Source: Nitrosomonas sp. HPC101 (GTDB lineage: Bacteria; Pseudomonadota; Gammaproteobacteria; Burkholderiales; Nitrosomonadaceae). From it: a DNA stretch of 64,000 nucleotides. Shown piece after piece: positions 33,463 to 44,102 of this stretch (position 1 is the stretch's first letter; each line of letters starts with the position of its first letter). A program made the translations under genes and the position numbers. The stretch is from positions 124,001 to 188,000 of the forward strand of contig NZ_QRCC01000008.1 of NCBI RefSeq assembly GCF_009833125.1. The letters are read 5' to 3'. Under the pieces are notes generated by a model, which was given only the letters and a program-made list of their open reading frames with translations, searched no databases and had not been told where the DNA came from.

Positions 33463-34698
33463 TCATTCAAGCCAGCTTACAAAATCACCACGTGCAGCCT
33501 GCAGCCGCAATTGTGCTTCTGCCAGACCAGATACTAACTCCAGATAACCAAGCTGCGTCTCATAACGCATGCGAGTGGCATCGAGAAGCTCGACGATCGA
33601 ACTCTTGCCCAATCGATAAGCATCTTCTGCCATCTGCTTTAAAGAAGGTAAACGTGGCTCCAGCTGTTGCTCAAAATGATCAAACGCTGCTGTCCGCTGA
33701 GTGACCAGAGCAGTATAGCGCTGCACATCAGCCTGCACTTTGGCTTCTGCCAGATAACGTCGCAGACCGGCTGATTGTTCCTCTGCTTTTGCCCTGTCAA
33801 AAGCACCTCCCCGGGTTCCAAAAATCGGTACTTCGATCGAAATACCAATGGTATTGCTTGCTCCGTATGGCGCACTGGTCCAGAATCGGCCAGCAGTCAG
33901 CGAGACATTCGGGAAGCGTTCCCGATGGGCAACCTCGGTATTCGCTCTGGCGGCTGCTTCCTCCCGGCGGGCAGCAATGAGTACCGGATGCTTGTCGGGG
34001 TTGCCGGATACCCCCATATCGACGTTCTTCAAGGGTAGCAACTCACCAGTACCATGTGGTCTCCAGTCTGAAAAACCAAGCAACGTGGCGAGATGGGCCT
34101 GGCGATCAGCCAGTTCCGCCTTGGACTCCACTGATCGTGTATGCCATGTAGCCTGCTCGATATCAAGGCGCAGCAGGTCATACTGGCTTGCCATACCACT
34201 CATCTGACGGCCTGCTACGATATTCCGCAAATGGTCCAGCTCCGTCATGCTTGCCATCAGAGTAGCGTGTTTTTCCTGGGCAGCAAGCAGTGCGATGAAG
34301 GCAGCGCCGGCATCGGCTGCAAGCTCATTGCCGGAAGCATCAAAATAAGCCTGTGCAGCTCTGATGCCTTGCTCGGCGGCTTCAACACGGGCACCGCGCT
34401 GACCAGCGATGAGAAGAGGTTGTTCGATCGAAATTTCCTGCGCTCTGGCACCTTCGAAATCGGTAAATGCACGTGGTTGATGTGAGTGGTTATAACTGAT
34501 CGTCGGGTTTGGATAGGCACTGGCAGTACGCCGTTCGGCACGGGCAACAGCAATATTCTGCCGTTCGAGTGCCAGACGGGGGCTGGCCTTTCTGGCCAGA
34601 GTCAGTACACCGGCCATATCCACTGATTCCGGCGGGTTTTGTGCCAGAACCGGTAACGCTATCAGCAGGAACACAAAAGCTGTCAAACGGGGAATCAT
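33463..34698 (-). CDS. czcC: Outer-membrane efflux protein of the Czc system (TolC family)
   Basis: 411 residues with a signal peptide (FVFLLIALPVLAQN) and the two-fold TolC/OEP helical pattern. Blocks such as SAYPNPTISYNHSHQPRAF, GISIEVPIFGTRGGAFDRA and RYETQLGYLELVSGLAEAQL match CzcC-like proteins. It forms the outer-membrane channel of the tripartite pump. Its start overlaps the czcA stop by 4 bp, so it is the last gene of the czcB-czcA-czcC operon. Confidence 0.9.
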   Translation of the reverse strand: MIPRLTAFVFLLIALPVLAQNPPESVDMAGVLTLARKASPRLALERQNIAVARAERRTASAYPNPTISYNHSHQPRAFTDFEGARAQEISIEQPLLIAGQRGARVEAAEQGIRAAQAYFDASGNELAADAGAAFIALLAAQEKHATLMASMTELDHLRNIVAGRQMSGMASQYDLLRLDIEQATWHTRSVESKAELADRQAHLATLLGFSDWRPHGTGELLPLKNVDMGVSGNPDKHPVLIAARREEAAARANTEVAHRERFPNVSLTAGRFWTSAPYGASNTIGISIEVPIFGTRGGAFDRAKAEEQSAGLRRYLAEAKVQADVQRYTALVTQRTAAFDHFEQQLEPRLPSLKQMAEDAYRLGKSSIVELLDATRMRYETQLGYLELVSGLAEAQLRLQAARGDFVSWLE

Positions 34699-37600
34699 GC
34701 GTCAACCTCTTCAGGTGTTCGAAGTTGCTCGGAGGTAATCAGGCGATAGATCACGGGCAACACGAATAATGTAACAGCCAGCGTGGTCAGCATGCCACCA
34801 ACCACGACCAGAGCAAACGGGCGTTGAGTCTCGCTGCCGACACCCGTAGACAGCGCCATTGGCAGTAAACCGAAGAGAGCGAGTAGAGAGGCCATCAGTA
34901 CGGAACGCAACCGCTCCGTCGCACCCTCCAGAAGAGCAGGCAGCAATGCTTCTCCATCCCGTCGGCGTGCTTCAGTTGCCGACAGAACGAGTACCCCTAT
35001 CAGCGATACCTGACCAAGCAATGCGATGAAGCCAATGGCAGCACTGACTGAAAGCGGGATGCCGGCAATCAGGAGAGCAAAGACGCCACCGGTCAGAGCA
35101 AAAGGAACGGTTGCCAGGATTGCAAAGACGCTGCGACCGCTGTTCATGGCCATATAAAGCAGACCCAGTACCAGCAGTACGGCAACCGGCACCACCAGCT
35201 TCAGGCGGTTGGCAGCACGTTCCTGATTCTCAAATTCACCGCCCCAGACAAAATAATGTCCGTCCGGTGCCTTGATTCCAGCATCGACAGCTGCGATCGC
35301 ATCCTGGATGACAGATCCCATATCACGATCTTTGATATTGAATTTGAGCGCGAGAAAACGGACATTGCCTTCTCGCACGATCGAAGCCGCCCCATTGGCA
35401 ATCTTGATGTCAGCCAGTTGCTGCAAAGGGAGACGTGCTCCGGATGGTGTCGTGATGATCAGACCAGCAATTTTGTCAAAATCATCGCGAACAGGTTTGG
35501 GCAGCAAGAGACGTATCGGAACAGGTCGCTCTCCTTCCCAGTACTGTGTCACGATTCGACCGGAAAGAGCCGTTTCAATTGTTCTGGCAGCTTCTTCGAT
35601 TGGCACCCCTGCACGTGCCAGTGCGGAGCGATCGAGATGGATGCGCAATTGCGGGCTTGATACATCGCGATACAAATCCAGTTCAGTAATGCCTGGTATG
35701 TCCCTGAGCGCGGCTTTTGCCTGCTTCAAGGTGTCACGCATGAGTGCCAGGTCGTTGCCGAAAATCTTGAGCACAACCTTGCCTCTTACGCCACTCACCG
35801 CTTCTTCGACACTGTCCCTGATCGGCTGCGAAAAGTTGAAACGTACACCGGGAATTTCCATGAGTGCGTTACGCATGGCCTCGATCAGTTGCGGTTTGTC
35901 CCATCCACTCTGCCATGTCTCCTGAGATTTCAGTCGTACGAAGGTTTTCAGCATGTTGACGCCTTCGTTATCAGTACCATCCTCCGGCCGGCCATGCTCG
36001 GTATGTACATCAAGCGTTTCGGGAAAATGACTCAGGCGCTTGTGGACTTCCTGCAGGATCTCCTGGCTTTTTTCCAGGGCAATACTGGTGGGCATCTCGA
36101 CAAAAACAGCCAGATCTCCTTCATCCAGTTCCGGTAGGAATTCCGTTCCCAACCGGGAAAATGCAAAAGCACTTGTCAACAAGAGTGCGGTCGCCAGGAT
36201 CAAAACCGTACCACGCAATGCCATGGTTCGGTTCAGCAGCTTGTAATAGCCGCCCCGCAGTTTTCCAATCCAGCGGGGCTCGGTCAATCTGGCATGTTCC
36301 GGTTTGAACAGGCAGGCACAAAGTGCCGGCACTACCGTCAATGAGAAAATCAGTGCTCCGCCCAGAGCAAAGGCGTAAGTGAGGGCAAGTGGCCGGAAAA
36401 TACGGCCCTCCACCGATTGCAGTGTAAACACTGGCAACAGGGCAGCAATGATGATCAGCATGGCAAAGAAGATAGGACGCCCGACTTCTTTTGTCGAACG
36501 GATCACCAGATGCAGTACCGCCTTTTTATTGGCTGGCCGCTCATGCCGGATGGCATGGATGACGTTCTCAACCAGTACCACTGCCCCATCAACCAGGATA
36601 CCGAAGTCAATGGCTCCCATGGAAATCAAGTTGGCAGGCAATCCCAGCGTATGCAGACCAAGAAAGGCGACCAGTAACGACAAAGGAATGACTACTGCAA
36701 CAACTACCGAACCGGCGATACTGCGCAGAAAAAGCCAGACGATACCAACTACGAGCAAAAAACCATGCAAGAGATTCTCATGCACGGTCGCCAGCGTAAG
36801 ATCCACCAGTACGCTGCGGTCGTGCACTGCTTCAATCTTCATACCAGCCGGAAGAATAGTCGAATTGAGCATTCCGACCTGATGATGAATTTCATCCAGT
36901 ACAAGCGAGGGATTTTCTCCGCGCCGCATTAAAACCAGACCTTCTACAACTTCTTTTCCGTCGATTCCTCCTACCGATCCTCGTCGCGGTGTGGCAGCAA
37001 GTTTGACGATTGCCACATCACTGACCGTCAGTGCTGAACCGTTACTGGTCTTCAGAGGAATCTTTTTGATATCCTCAATTGAATCGATATAGCCGATACC
37101 GCGAATGGTGAGCTCCTGGTCCCCATGACGCAGAAATCCACCACCTACATTGAGATTTGCTTTGCGAATTGCTTCTTCAAGTGCTTCCAGGGCAAGCCCG
37201 GCAGCATATAACTTCAGTGGATCAGCCTCGATATGGATTTCTTTGAGAAATCCACCGAAAGACACGACATCGGCAACGCCCTGTATTCGTCGCAAGACAC
37301 TGGCGATATTCCACTGCATCTCCGAACGAAGCTGGTAGAGATCATGACGATCGCTCATGACCCGGAAGCGATAGATCTTGCCAAGCGGAGTTGCCTCCGG
37401 CGCCAGTACCGGCATGACATCTTCCGGCAGATCAGCCTGGAATAATCGTTGCCTCACCAGCATGCGGCTGATGAAAGGATCGGCATCGTCATTGAAAATC
37501 ATTGTCACGAGTGATAGCCCGAAGAGACTTTCACTGCGCAACAGGGTCATGTCTGGAGCGCCATTGAGCACCCGTTCCAGAGGAATAGTCACCTGGCGCT

Positions 37601-37784
37601 CAATCTCCTCGGCGGCATAACCCGGCATCTGAGCGATCACCTGTACCTGCGCGTTGGTGACATCTGGAAAAGCCTCGATCGGGGTATCAAGATAGGCGCG
37701 CATACCTAAAATAACGATGACCGCAGCGATGAATAAGGCCGCCAGACGCCGATGAACACAATGTTTGATGATCAGATTCAGCAT
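34695..37784 (-). CDS. czcA: Heavy-metal RND transporter CzcA (HME type)
   Basis: 1029 residues from the ATG at 37784 (MLNLIIKHC), the usual start context for the family; the frame is open 11 codons farther, overlapping czcB. Twelve membrane segments and two large periplasmic loops are evident. The proton-relay segment DFGILVDGAVVLVEN in the fourth helix is that of HME transporters for Zn/Co/Cd/Ni rather than the Cu/Ag group. It drives proton-coupled export of divalent cations from periplasm and cytoplasm through CzcC. The gene is intact. Substrate among these metals is inferred. Confidence 0.94.
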   Translation of the reverse strand: MLNLIIKHCVHRRLAALFIAAVIVILGMRAYLDTPIEAFPDVTNAQVQVIAQMPGYAAEEIERQVTIPLERVLNGAPDMTLLRSESLFGLSLVTMIFNDDADPFISRMLVRQRLFQADLPEDVMPVLAPEATPLGKIYRFRVMSDRHDLYQLRSEMQWNIASVLRRIQGVADVVSFGGFLKEIHIEADPLKLYAAGLALEALEEAIRKANLNVGGGFLRHGDQELTIRGIGYIDSIEDIKKIPLKTSNGSALTVSDVAIVKLAATPRRGSVGGIDGKEVVEGLVLMRRGENPSLVLDEIHHQVGMLNSTILPAGMKIEAVHDRSVLVDLTLATVHENLLHGFLLVVGIVWLFLRSIAGSVVVAVVIPLSLLVAFLGLHTLGLPANLISMGAIDFGILVDGAVVLVENVIHAIRHERPANKKAVLHLVIRSTKEVGRPIFFAMLIIIAALLPVFTLQSVEGRIFRPLALTYAFALGGALIFSLTVVPALCACLFKPEHARLTEPRWIGKLRGGYYKLLNRTMALRGTVLILATALLLTSAFAFSRLGTEFLPELDEGDLAVFVEMPTSIALEKSQEILQEVHKRLSHFPETLDVHTEHGRPEDGTDNEGVNMLKTFVRLKSQETWQSGWDKPQLIEAMRNALMEIPGVRFNFSQPIRDSVEEAVSGVRGKVVLKIFGNDLALMRDTLKQAKAALRDIPGITELDLYRDVSSPQLRIHLDRSALARAGVPIEEAARTIETALSGRIVTQYWEGERPVPIRLLLPKPVRDDFDKIAGLIITTPSGARLPLQQLADIKIANGAASIVREGNVRFLALKFNIKDRDMGSVIQDAIAAVDAGIKAPDGHYFVWGGEFENQERAANRLKLVVPVAVLLVLGLLYMAMNSGRSVFAILATVPFALTGGVFALLIAGIPLSVSAAIGFIALLGQVSLIGVLVLSATEARRRDGEALLPALLEGATERLRSVLMASLLALFGLLPMALSTGVGSETQRPFALVVVGGMLTTLAVTLFVLPVIYRLITSEQLRTPEEVDA

Positions 37785-37791
37785 CGTGTTC

Positions 37792-38913
37792 TTAAAGTAG
37801 TTGCTCAGCGGTGCCATCGAGTAACAGGGCGCCTTTCACCACAACTTCCTCGCCGGCTTGCAGCCCTTCCAGGATGATCACCCGGCCGTCGTATGAATTT
37901 CCGGTACGTACCGGACGAGGCTCGAAACTGCCATCGGATCGCTGCACATAGACAATCTGCTGACTATCTTCTTTGATCAGGATTGCCGAGGCTGGCAGAT
38001 TCAAGCTGGTATCGCTCACGGTACTCAGCCGCACTTCTGCCAGCATGCCGGATGAGAGATATCCAGTCTTTTCCTTGAAAGAAAGATAAACGGGTATACG
38101 TCGCTGTTCGCCATCGACTGCCTGTCCGATACCATCAACAATCGCATCCAGTCTCGTATCAATGGCCGGCACGCGGATTCTAGCTGATTGACCAACAGTA
38201 ACATGACTAATTTCACTTTCCGAGATATCGGCAATTGCCCACAGCTCATCGGGATCCCCGATTTCGACCAGAGCATCTCCTCCTGGAGATACTACGGTGC
38301 CGATACTGACCTTGATATCCAGAACGACGCCATCTACCGGGGCACGCAGAACGAAGCGATCTCCTTTACCTTCCCCTATCAGGGCGGTCATGTGCTTTGC
38401 CCGCTCAAGCTCAGCACGCGCTTCGCGAACGGCGGTTTCAGCACTGAAACGTTCGACCTCCAGACCGACCCCCTTTCTGATCATCTCGTTTTGACGTTTC
38501 AGCAAATCTTCAGCGGCAGCATTCCTGGCTGCAGCCTGATTGAGTATGGCACGAGCTGCTGCCACGTCAGCGCTCTGCAGCGTCATGAGCGGTCTTCCGG
38601 TCTTGACGGTTTCGCCTGGCCGCACGCCGATGGAAAGGACGCGCGCTACCACAGGGGAGCCGATGGCCGTCATTGCTTGCGGCCGGAAGACTATTCGTCC
38701 AGGCAAGACAGCTCCCAATGTATCCGTCCTTGTGCCCACAGCTTCAACCGCGACAAACTGGCGAGATGCTTCTGCCATTACCAGACCGCCGACACGATCA
38801 CTGACTTTATGTTCTACCGCCTGCTCGGGTACGATTGCACCTGAGCACGCTGCCAGACAGGCAATCACCAGCAATATGCCAAGGCGGCGAAGAACGAAGT
38901 TCATTATTGCCAT
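37792..38913 (-). CDS. czcB: Periplasmic adaptor (membrane fusion) protein CzcB, lipoprotein
   Basis: 373 residues from the ATG at 38913, chosen because AAAGGGG lies just upstream; the open frame is longer. It has a lipoprotein signal (GILLVIACLAAC, then SG), the barrel-sandwich and hairpin region with long coiled coil (RAILNQAAARNAAAEDLLKR), and a beta-barrel (RIRVPAIDTRLDAIV). It links CzcA and CzcC. It is the first gene of the operon and divergent from the two-component genes. Confidence 0.9.
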   Translation of the reverse strand: MAIMNFVLRRLGILLVIACLAACSGAIVPEQAVEHKVSDRVGGLVMAEASRQFVAVEAVGTRTDTLGAVLPGRIVFRPQAMTAIGSPVVARVLSIGVRPGETVKTGRPLMTLQSADVAAARAILNQAAARNAAAEDLLKRQNEMIRKGVGLEVERFSAETAVREARAELERAKHMTALIGEGKGDRFVLRAPVDGVVLDIKVSIGTVVSPGGDALVEIGDPDELWAIADISESEISHVTVGQSARIRVPAIDTRLDAIVDGIGQAVDGEQRRIPVYLSFKEKTGYLSSGMLAEVRLSTVSDTSLNLPASAILIKEDSQQIVYVQRSDGSFEPRPVRTGNSYDGRVIILEGLQAGEEVVVKGALLLDGTAEQLL

Positions 38914-38937
38914 TACGGCCCCTTTCAGAATATAACT

Positions 38938-38963
38938 CACGCTCCCTTTGTTGCGGGAGTGTG
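38938..38963. promoter_or_regulatory. Dyad in the czc/regulator intergenic region
   Basis: CACGCTCCC (38938-38946) and GGGAGTGTG (38955-38963) form a near-perfect inverted repeat with an 8-nt spacer, in the 104 bp between czcB and the divergent response regulator gene. It may be a binding site for the regulator or a leader hairpin. Confidence 0.45.
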
Positions 38964-39017
38964 TAACATAGCAAAACACTCCTTAAAAAGTTCTGACAAT
39001 GGTTCAAAAACAACAAG

Positions 39018-39689
39018 ATGAGAATTCTCCTGGTTGAGGATGACAGCGCCTTGCGCGATACACTTTCTCAGGCATTGCGACTGGCTGGTTATGGGGTCGA
39101 TCCCGTATCGGACGGACGGGCAGCCGATAACGCTCTGGCAGCCAATATCTATGATCTGGTAGTACTCGATCTTGGTCTGCCTTATCTCGATGGAATGACA
39201 GTGCTGCGACGTCTGCGCGATCGTAAGAATCGCACGCCGGTTTTAGTGCTAACTGCCCGTGACGGGATCAATGAGCGGGTGCAGGGACTTAAAACCGGAG
39301 CGGATGATTACCTCACCAAACCTTTCGCCTTGCCAGAACTGGAAGCCCGTATTGAAGCACTGCTTCGTCGTGCTGCCGGCGGGCAGGTACGGTTGACTCA
39401 CGGGCCGCTTGAATTTGATCTGGATGGCCATGTTGTCTCAATCAATGGTGAACCTGCTCATTTCTCTGTGCGAGAAATGATGGTGCTTGAAGTATTGATG
39501 CAGCGGGCCGGGCAGGTCGTGATCAAAACGCGCCTTGCCCAGAAAATCAGTAATTGGGATGACGAAATTGGAGTCAATACGATCGAGGTCTATATTCACC
39601 GGCTACGCAAGAAACTGGAACCTTGGGGGATACGCATCCGGACTATCCATGGACTTGGCTATCTGCTGGAACCCTATGCCAAAATTTGA
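39018..39689 (+). CDS. OmpR-family response regulator, likely controls czc
   Basis: 223 residues: a receiver domain with acidic DD at 8-9, the phosphoacceptor Asp51 (VVLDLGLPYLDG) and Lys in YLTKPFAL, then a winged helix (VNTIEVYIHRLRKKLEPWGI). Divergent placement beside czcBAC and the partner kinase indicates a CzcR-like role in metal response. ATG has only a weak ribosome site (AACAAG). It overlaps the kinase gene by 14 bp. Confidence 0.9.
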   Translation: MRILLVEDDSALRDTLSQALRLAGYGVDPVSDGRAADNALAANIYDLVVLDLGLPYLDGMTVLRRLRDRKNRTPVLVLTARDGINERVQGLKTGADDYLTKPFALPELEARIEALLRRAAGGQVRLTHGPLEFDLDGHVVSINGEPAHFSVREMMVLEVLMQRAGQVVIKTRLAQKISNWDDEIGVNTIEVYIHRLRKKLEPWGIRIRTIHGLGYLLEPYAKI

Positions 39690-41082
39690 GCACTTGTCTC
39701 TGCGACAACGACTGCTACTCTGGCTGCTGCCTCCCATCATACTGTTGACCGGTATCTGGATAGGTGTTGCCTACGCAATCATCCTGCATTTCGCCAATCT
39801 GGCTTATGATCGGGCACTGGAAGACACGGTACAGACCCTGGCCAGCCAGGTTCATATTGAACCAGATCGAGTCGAAATCAATCTGCCACCCGCTGCTCGC
39901 CGTATGCTGGAGTTTGATCAGGTAGATACAGTTTATTTCAGTGTATCGGATGAGCATGGACATCAGCTGGTTGGTAACCATGTGCTGCCGTCCAATCCGG
40001 ATGATGATAGGGCACCAGGAGAAACCTGGTTCTACAACAATATGGTCGATGGAAAGCATTTGCGCCTGGTAGAGTACACAATTCCTAACCGGCATACCGG
40101 CGAAGCAATTCATGTTCGGGTAGCCGAGACACTGAACAAACGCAAAATCCTTTCACGGGAAGTATTGACTTACTACATGCTGGCACCCCAACTCCTCTTT
40201 CTCTTCGGTATCGGGCTGCTTGTCTGGTACGGTATCGGTCGCGGCATTGCCCCTCTGAGCCGCATTCGTGATGCCATCGCCCAACGTACCCATGAAGACT
40301 TAGGTCCATTGATCGAAACCGGGCTGCCTGCAGAAGTCCGTGAACAGGTACACGTGATCAATGATCTGATGGCACGTCTGGGGCGAACGATTGCAGCCCA
40401 GCGACGCTTCATTGCTGATGCGACCCATCAGTTACGTACCCCTATCACCGTACTTCGAACCCAGATCGAACTTGCGCTGCGGGCTGATCCGAGTGATCTG
40501 CGCACTTTTATTACAAAACTGGATGCGACCTCGGCTCGTCTTTCCCGCCTGACAAATCAGTTACTCAACCTGAATCGCGCAGAAGCCGGTTTGACGGGTG
40601 CACCAGAATTTGCCCGTTTGGCAGTCGGTGAATGGACTGAAGATGTTGTTGCCGAGCATGTACCGATGGCGCTGGATAAGGCCATTGAAATCAGCGTTGA
40701 TATTGCGGAAGGCATACCGGTAATACGCGGTGATCGACAACTTCTCTCCGAAATGCTGGCCAATCTGATCGATAATGCCATCCGCTATACGCCCGCAGGA
40801 GGAAGAATCAAAGTTGACGTACGACAGGCGAGAGAAAATGTCATCCTGACCATTACGGATAACGGACCAGGCATTCCACAATCAGAGAAACAACATGTCC
40901 TGAAACGTTTCTACCGGGGAATCGAAACCGGCGCTTTTGTTGGAAGTGGTCTGGGACTGACAATTGCCCATGAAATCCTGATACTGCACGGTGGGCGAAT
41001 CGAACTTGTTGCCGTATCGAAAGACAATTCCGGATTATGCGTAACGGTTGAAATCCCTGTAACCATTGCGACTTCCCGATGA
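39676..41082 (+). CDS. Sensor histidine kinase, partner of the czc-linked regulator
   Basis: 468 residues from the ATG inside the end of the regulator gene; the open frame extends farther upstream but only this start gives a normal TctE/CzcS-like N-terminus. Two membrane helices (about 13-40 and 168-188) enclose a periplasmic sensor of about 130 residues. The H-box is DATHQLRTPITVL with His251. The ATPase domain has NLIDNAIRYTP, DNGPGIP and GSGLGLTIA. It likely senses periplasmic metal and phosphorylates the response regulator. It is convergent with rhlE. Confidence 0.9.
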   Translation: MPKFEHLSLRQRLLLWLLPPIILLTGIWIGVAYAIILHFANLAYDRALEDTVQTLASQVHIEPDRVEINLPPAARRMLEFDQVDTVYFSVSDEHGHQLVGNHVLPSNPDDDRAPGETWFYNNMVDGKHLRLVEYTIPNRHTGEAIHVRVAETLNKRKILSREVLTYYMLAPQLLFLFGIGLLVWYGIGRGIAPLSRIRDAIAQRTHEDLGPLIETGLPAEVREQVHVINDLMARLGRTIAAQRRFIADATHQLRTPITVLRTQIELALRADPSDLRTFITKLDATSARLSRLTNQLLNLNRAEAGLTGAPEFARLAVGEWTEDVVAEHVPMALDKAIEISVDIAEGIPVIRGDRQLLSEMLANLIDNAIRYTPAGGRIKVDVRQARENVILTITDNGPGIPQSEKQHVLKRFYRGIETGAFVGSGLGLTIAHEILILHGGRIELVAVSKDNSGLCVTVEIPVTIATSR

Positions 41083-41161
41083 TGAAAATAGCTGTGACAG
41101 GAAAGCCAGCTTGTTCTACAGAGGAAAAACCTTGTATGGCGACAATAATGTTAAGCCTGGT

Positions 41162-42682
41162 TCAGCGGTCATTATGATTGCGGTTGCCACCGGTACGGTG
41201 GTATGCCACCTGCTGATGTTGCGCAGTCACGGATTTGCCGGCAGGACGTCTCTGTCTGCGATCATTTCGTCCGGTATCAGCTCCGAGTGGACGGGATTCC
41301 GGGAGGTTCCAGGTATTGCCGTTGACTTCTTTACGCGGTTGGGTGGGCTTGCGGCGGATGTTGCCAGTATCGGGTGATGCATAATCCGTTAGCGTGTGCG
41401 GAGCAGATAACGGATTATCCCGATTATTGTTGCCGGCACGATTTCGCTCATTACGCTGCCCGTGCCGGCTTTTCTGTGGCGGATTGTCACACCTGCCGGA
41501 GTTGTGCGGTTGGACGGGCGCCGGTTCAGCATCGTGATCCGGTTCGAAACCGGGTAAAGTGGATCGTTCGATTTCGTGTCCGATCAGGCGTTCGATACCC
41601 TGCAGCAGTTTGAATTCATCCGCGCAGACCAGGGAAATTGCAGTGCCCGTTGCGCCTGCACGGCCGGTGCGACCAATGCGATGAACATACGCTTCGGCAA
41701 CATCGGGCAAATCGTAATTCACCACATGCGGGAGTTGGTCGATATCCAGACCGCGCGCGGCAATGTCGGTTGCCACCAGCACCTGCAATTCACCGGCCTT
41801 GAACGCAGCCAGCGCACTGGTGCGGGCGTTTTGGCTTTTGTTGCCATGAATCGCCAGCGCGGGAATATCCGCCTTTGCCAGCTTCTTCACCAAGGCATTT
41901 GCGCCATGTTTGGTACGGGTAAACACCAGCACCTGAGACCAGCGATGGGTCTCGATCAAATGCACCAGAACATCGCGCTTTTTACTGCGATCAACGATAT
42001 GCACATGTTGTGAAATTGCTGCTGCAGTAGGGTTGTTGCGGGCGACTTCGACGTAAGCGGGATCGGCCAGAAGACTGCTGGCCAGTTTTTTGATTTCGTC
42101 CGGACAGGTGGCCGAGAACAGAAGATTCTGGCGCTGCCCGGGCAACAGTTTGATCACCCGACGGATATCACGAATGAAACCCATGTCAAGCATGCGATCG
42201 GCTTCATCCAGCACCAGGATTTCAACCCGCGACAGATCGATCGTACCCTGGCTCACATGGTCGAGTAAACGGCCGGGGGTGGCTACCAGAATATCGACAC
42301 GGCGCTTCAGCTGCTCGATTTGCGGATTAATCTTCACGCCGCCAAACATTGCCATCGTGGTCAGTTTCAAATATTTGCCATAGATGCGTACGCTTTCTTC
42401 TACCTGTGCAGCCAGTTCGCGTGTCGGTGTCAGGATCAAAGCACGGATTGGCGGATGGTCTGCGGGTGATCCCAGCCTGATATCAGTCGACAGGCGATGC
42501 AGAATCGGCAGAGTAAATCCGGCCGTTTTGCCGGTGCCAGTCTGTGCGCCTGCCAGCATATCGCGGCCTGCGAGTATAAGAGGTATTGCTTGTGCCTGAA
42601 TCGGCGTAGGGGTGACATAACCGGTTTCTTCAACTGCACGTAAAATTTCGGCAGACAGGCCGAGTTCTGAAAATAAGGGCAT
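41162..42682 (-). CDS. rhlE: DEAD-box RNA helicase RhlE
   Basis: 506 residues with all helicase motifs: Q-motif region, AQTGTGKT (46-53), [27 protein letters not shown] and [10 protein letters not shown]. The last 120 or so residues are a basic, low-complexity tail rich in Arg/Asn/Pro, usual for RhlE. It unwinds RNA in ribosome assembly or RNA decay. AGGA lies 8 bases before the ATG. The gene ends convergent with the kinase gene. Confidence 0.93.
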   Translation of the reverse strand: MPLFSELGLSAEILRAVEETGYVTPTPIQAQAIPLILAGRDMLAGAQTGTGKTAGFTLPILHRLSTDIRLGSPADHPPIRALILTPTRELAAQVEESVRIYGKYLKLTTMAMFGGVKINPQIEQLKRRVDILVATPGRLLDHVSQGTIDLSRVEILVLDEADRMLDMGFIRDIRRVIKLLPGQRQNLLFSATCPDEIKKLASSLLADPAYVEVARNNPTAAAISQHVHIVDRSKKRDVLVHLIETHRWSQVLVFTRTKHGANALVKKLAKADIPALAIHGNKSQNARTSALAAFKAGELQVLVATDIAARGLDIDQLPHVVNYDLPDVAEAYVHRIGRTGRAGATGTAISLVCADEFKLLQGIERLIGHEIERSTLPGFEPDHDAEPAPVQPHNSGRCDNPPQKSRHGQRNERNRAGNNNRDNPLSAPHTLTDYASPDTGNIRRKPTQPRKEVNGNTWNLPESRPLGADTGRNDRRQRRPAGKSVTAQHQQVAYHRTGGNRNHNDR

Positions 42683-42989
42683 GGAATAATTCCTGGTATC
42701 GAGCCTTGCATCCTGCTCCGAAATTCGGGGCAGAAATCAGTCGAGGCTGATATTTCGTGTCTGAAAGGAATATCAAGCGGACAATGCCTGAAGCAGAAGC
42801 CGGGTTGACGGTGCGCTGACTGATCGAAGCGCACCTGCTGAGCGGCGAAGTATAGCACGTTACGTTGGCAATCAGTGGTGGGGCAGGGCGACTGGCATAA
42901 GATATGCAGCCATATGTCCGGACTTTGTACGAAACGCTTGTCTCTATCCCTGGGGATCTGCTGAGCCCTGACTGCGGTGGCCAACCTGA
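42683..42989. other. Upstream region of rhlE, no gene seen
   Basis: A 307-bp stretch without a credible gene on either strand. It contains the rhlE promoter and possibly a long 5' leader; no clear terminator or riboswitch is seen. Confidence 0.5.
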
Positions 42990-44039
42990 TCAATCGATCC
43001 AGAACGCGCCGCGCTGACGCTGTAAGTACCAGGCTGAGTTTCCCGTTTCACGACATGCGCCGTAACGAAAGGAGGGCGGTAGCCCGGGAAATTTGAAGCG
43101 CAGATCGATGAACCAAACGCAGACATGCTGTGCGGTATGATCAATACCATCCAGAACCGGGAATTGTGCGAATTGACGAAACGATTTCAGAGCCAACTGC
43201 TGCCAGGCGTCGTGCGACAGGGCTGCATATTCGGGAGATTGGTTGTTATGCAAGCTGTAGTACGATCGCCAGCTTGCCATTGCCAGCGGGTGATAGGCCG
43301 CAGCCATCTTACACAACGGGCTATCCGAATCCGCACATTTGAGCGGGGTGCTCCGTCTCAGATTGACGCGTGCGACATGCAACTCGGTGCCATCACGAAT
43401 AATCACCATCTGATTGAAAGGTGACAAAGGTTGCGGCAACGCGCTGACTGCCTGCTGGTCGAGCATTTTTTCAGCGGCGTACGCTTTCCCCACCTGCATG
43501 GCTTCCTGATGAAGCATCCCTAAAAACGACACATATGCCACGATACCGATCAGTGCAGTTGCTGCATAGATCCGTTTTTCCGGAAAAATGGCACTCAGGA
43601 CAAGCCCGGCAAGAATAATCGCAGTGAACCACGGGTCGATAACGAAAACGAGTGGCAGAGAAAACCGCCCAGTGGAAAACGGCGCCAGCAGCATCAGCCC
43701 GTATGCCGTCACCAGATCGCCCAGAATATGGATCAGGATACCCAGGCATGCCGGGATGAAAAATGATTGCCAGGAATAGCGTTGCCTGGTAAATCTGGAA
43801 AACAGATGCGCCAGCAGTAATGCCCAGAAAGGCAGCAGCACGAGCGAATGAGTCGGCCCCTGATGCCAGTTGAGATAAGTCAGTGTGTCAATCAGCCGCA
43901 AGATGACATCACTGTCCGGAAAGGCGGCCGCCACACTGCTGGCAATGATGCGCTCCCGCAGCGGCAACCGCTGATCATGGGAGGAAGTAGCCGCCCTCAT
44001 CAGCAATGCACCGCTCAGCGCATGGGTCACAGGATCCAT
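42990..44039 (-). CDS. Membrane-bound metal-dependent hydrolase (YdjM/YfhO-like, DUF457)
   Basis: 349 residues from the ATG at 44039, with GGGGAG six bases upstream. The start MDPVTHALSGALL and HQGPTHSLVLLPFWALLLAH with its His residues, plus GILIHILGDLVTAYG, form the DUF457 metal-site pattern spread over four or more membrane helices. Family members are assumed hydrolases, with no known substrate. The C-terminal third is soluble. It lies just downstream of a TetR-type gene on the same strand. Confidence 0.8.
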   Translation of the reverse strand: MDPVTHALSGALLMRAATSSHDQRLPLRERIIASSVAAAFPDSDVILRLIDTLTYLNWHQGPTHSLVLLPFWALLLAHLFSRFTRQRYSWQSFFIPACLGILIHILGDLVTAYGLMLLAPFSTGRFSLPLVFVIDPWFTAIILAGLVLSAIFPEKRIYAATALIGIVAYVSFLGMLHQEAMQVGKAYAAEKMLDQQAVSALPQPLSPFNQMVIIRDGTELHVARVNLRRSTPLKCADSDSPLCKMAAAYHPLAMASWRSYYSLHNNQSPEYAALSHDAWQQLALKSFRQFAQFPVLDGIDHTAQHVCVWFIDLRFKFPGLPPSFRYGACRETGNSAWYLQRQRGAFWID

Positions 44040-44102
44040 TGTTCTCCCCTGTATTCCCTGTACCAGATGCACCCCGGGATGCGTTCAGCCGGGTTACCGG
44101 AG

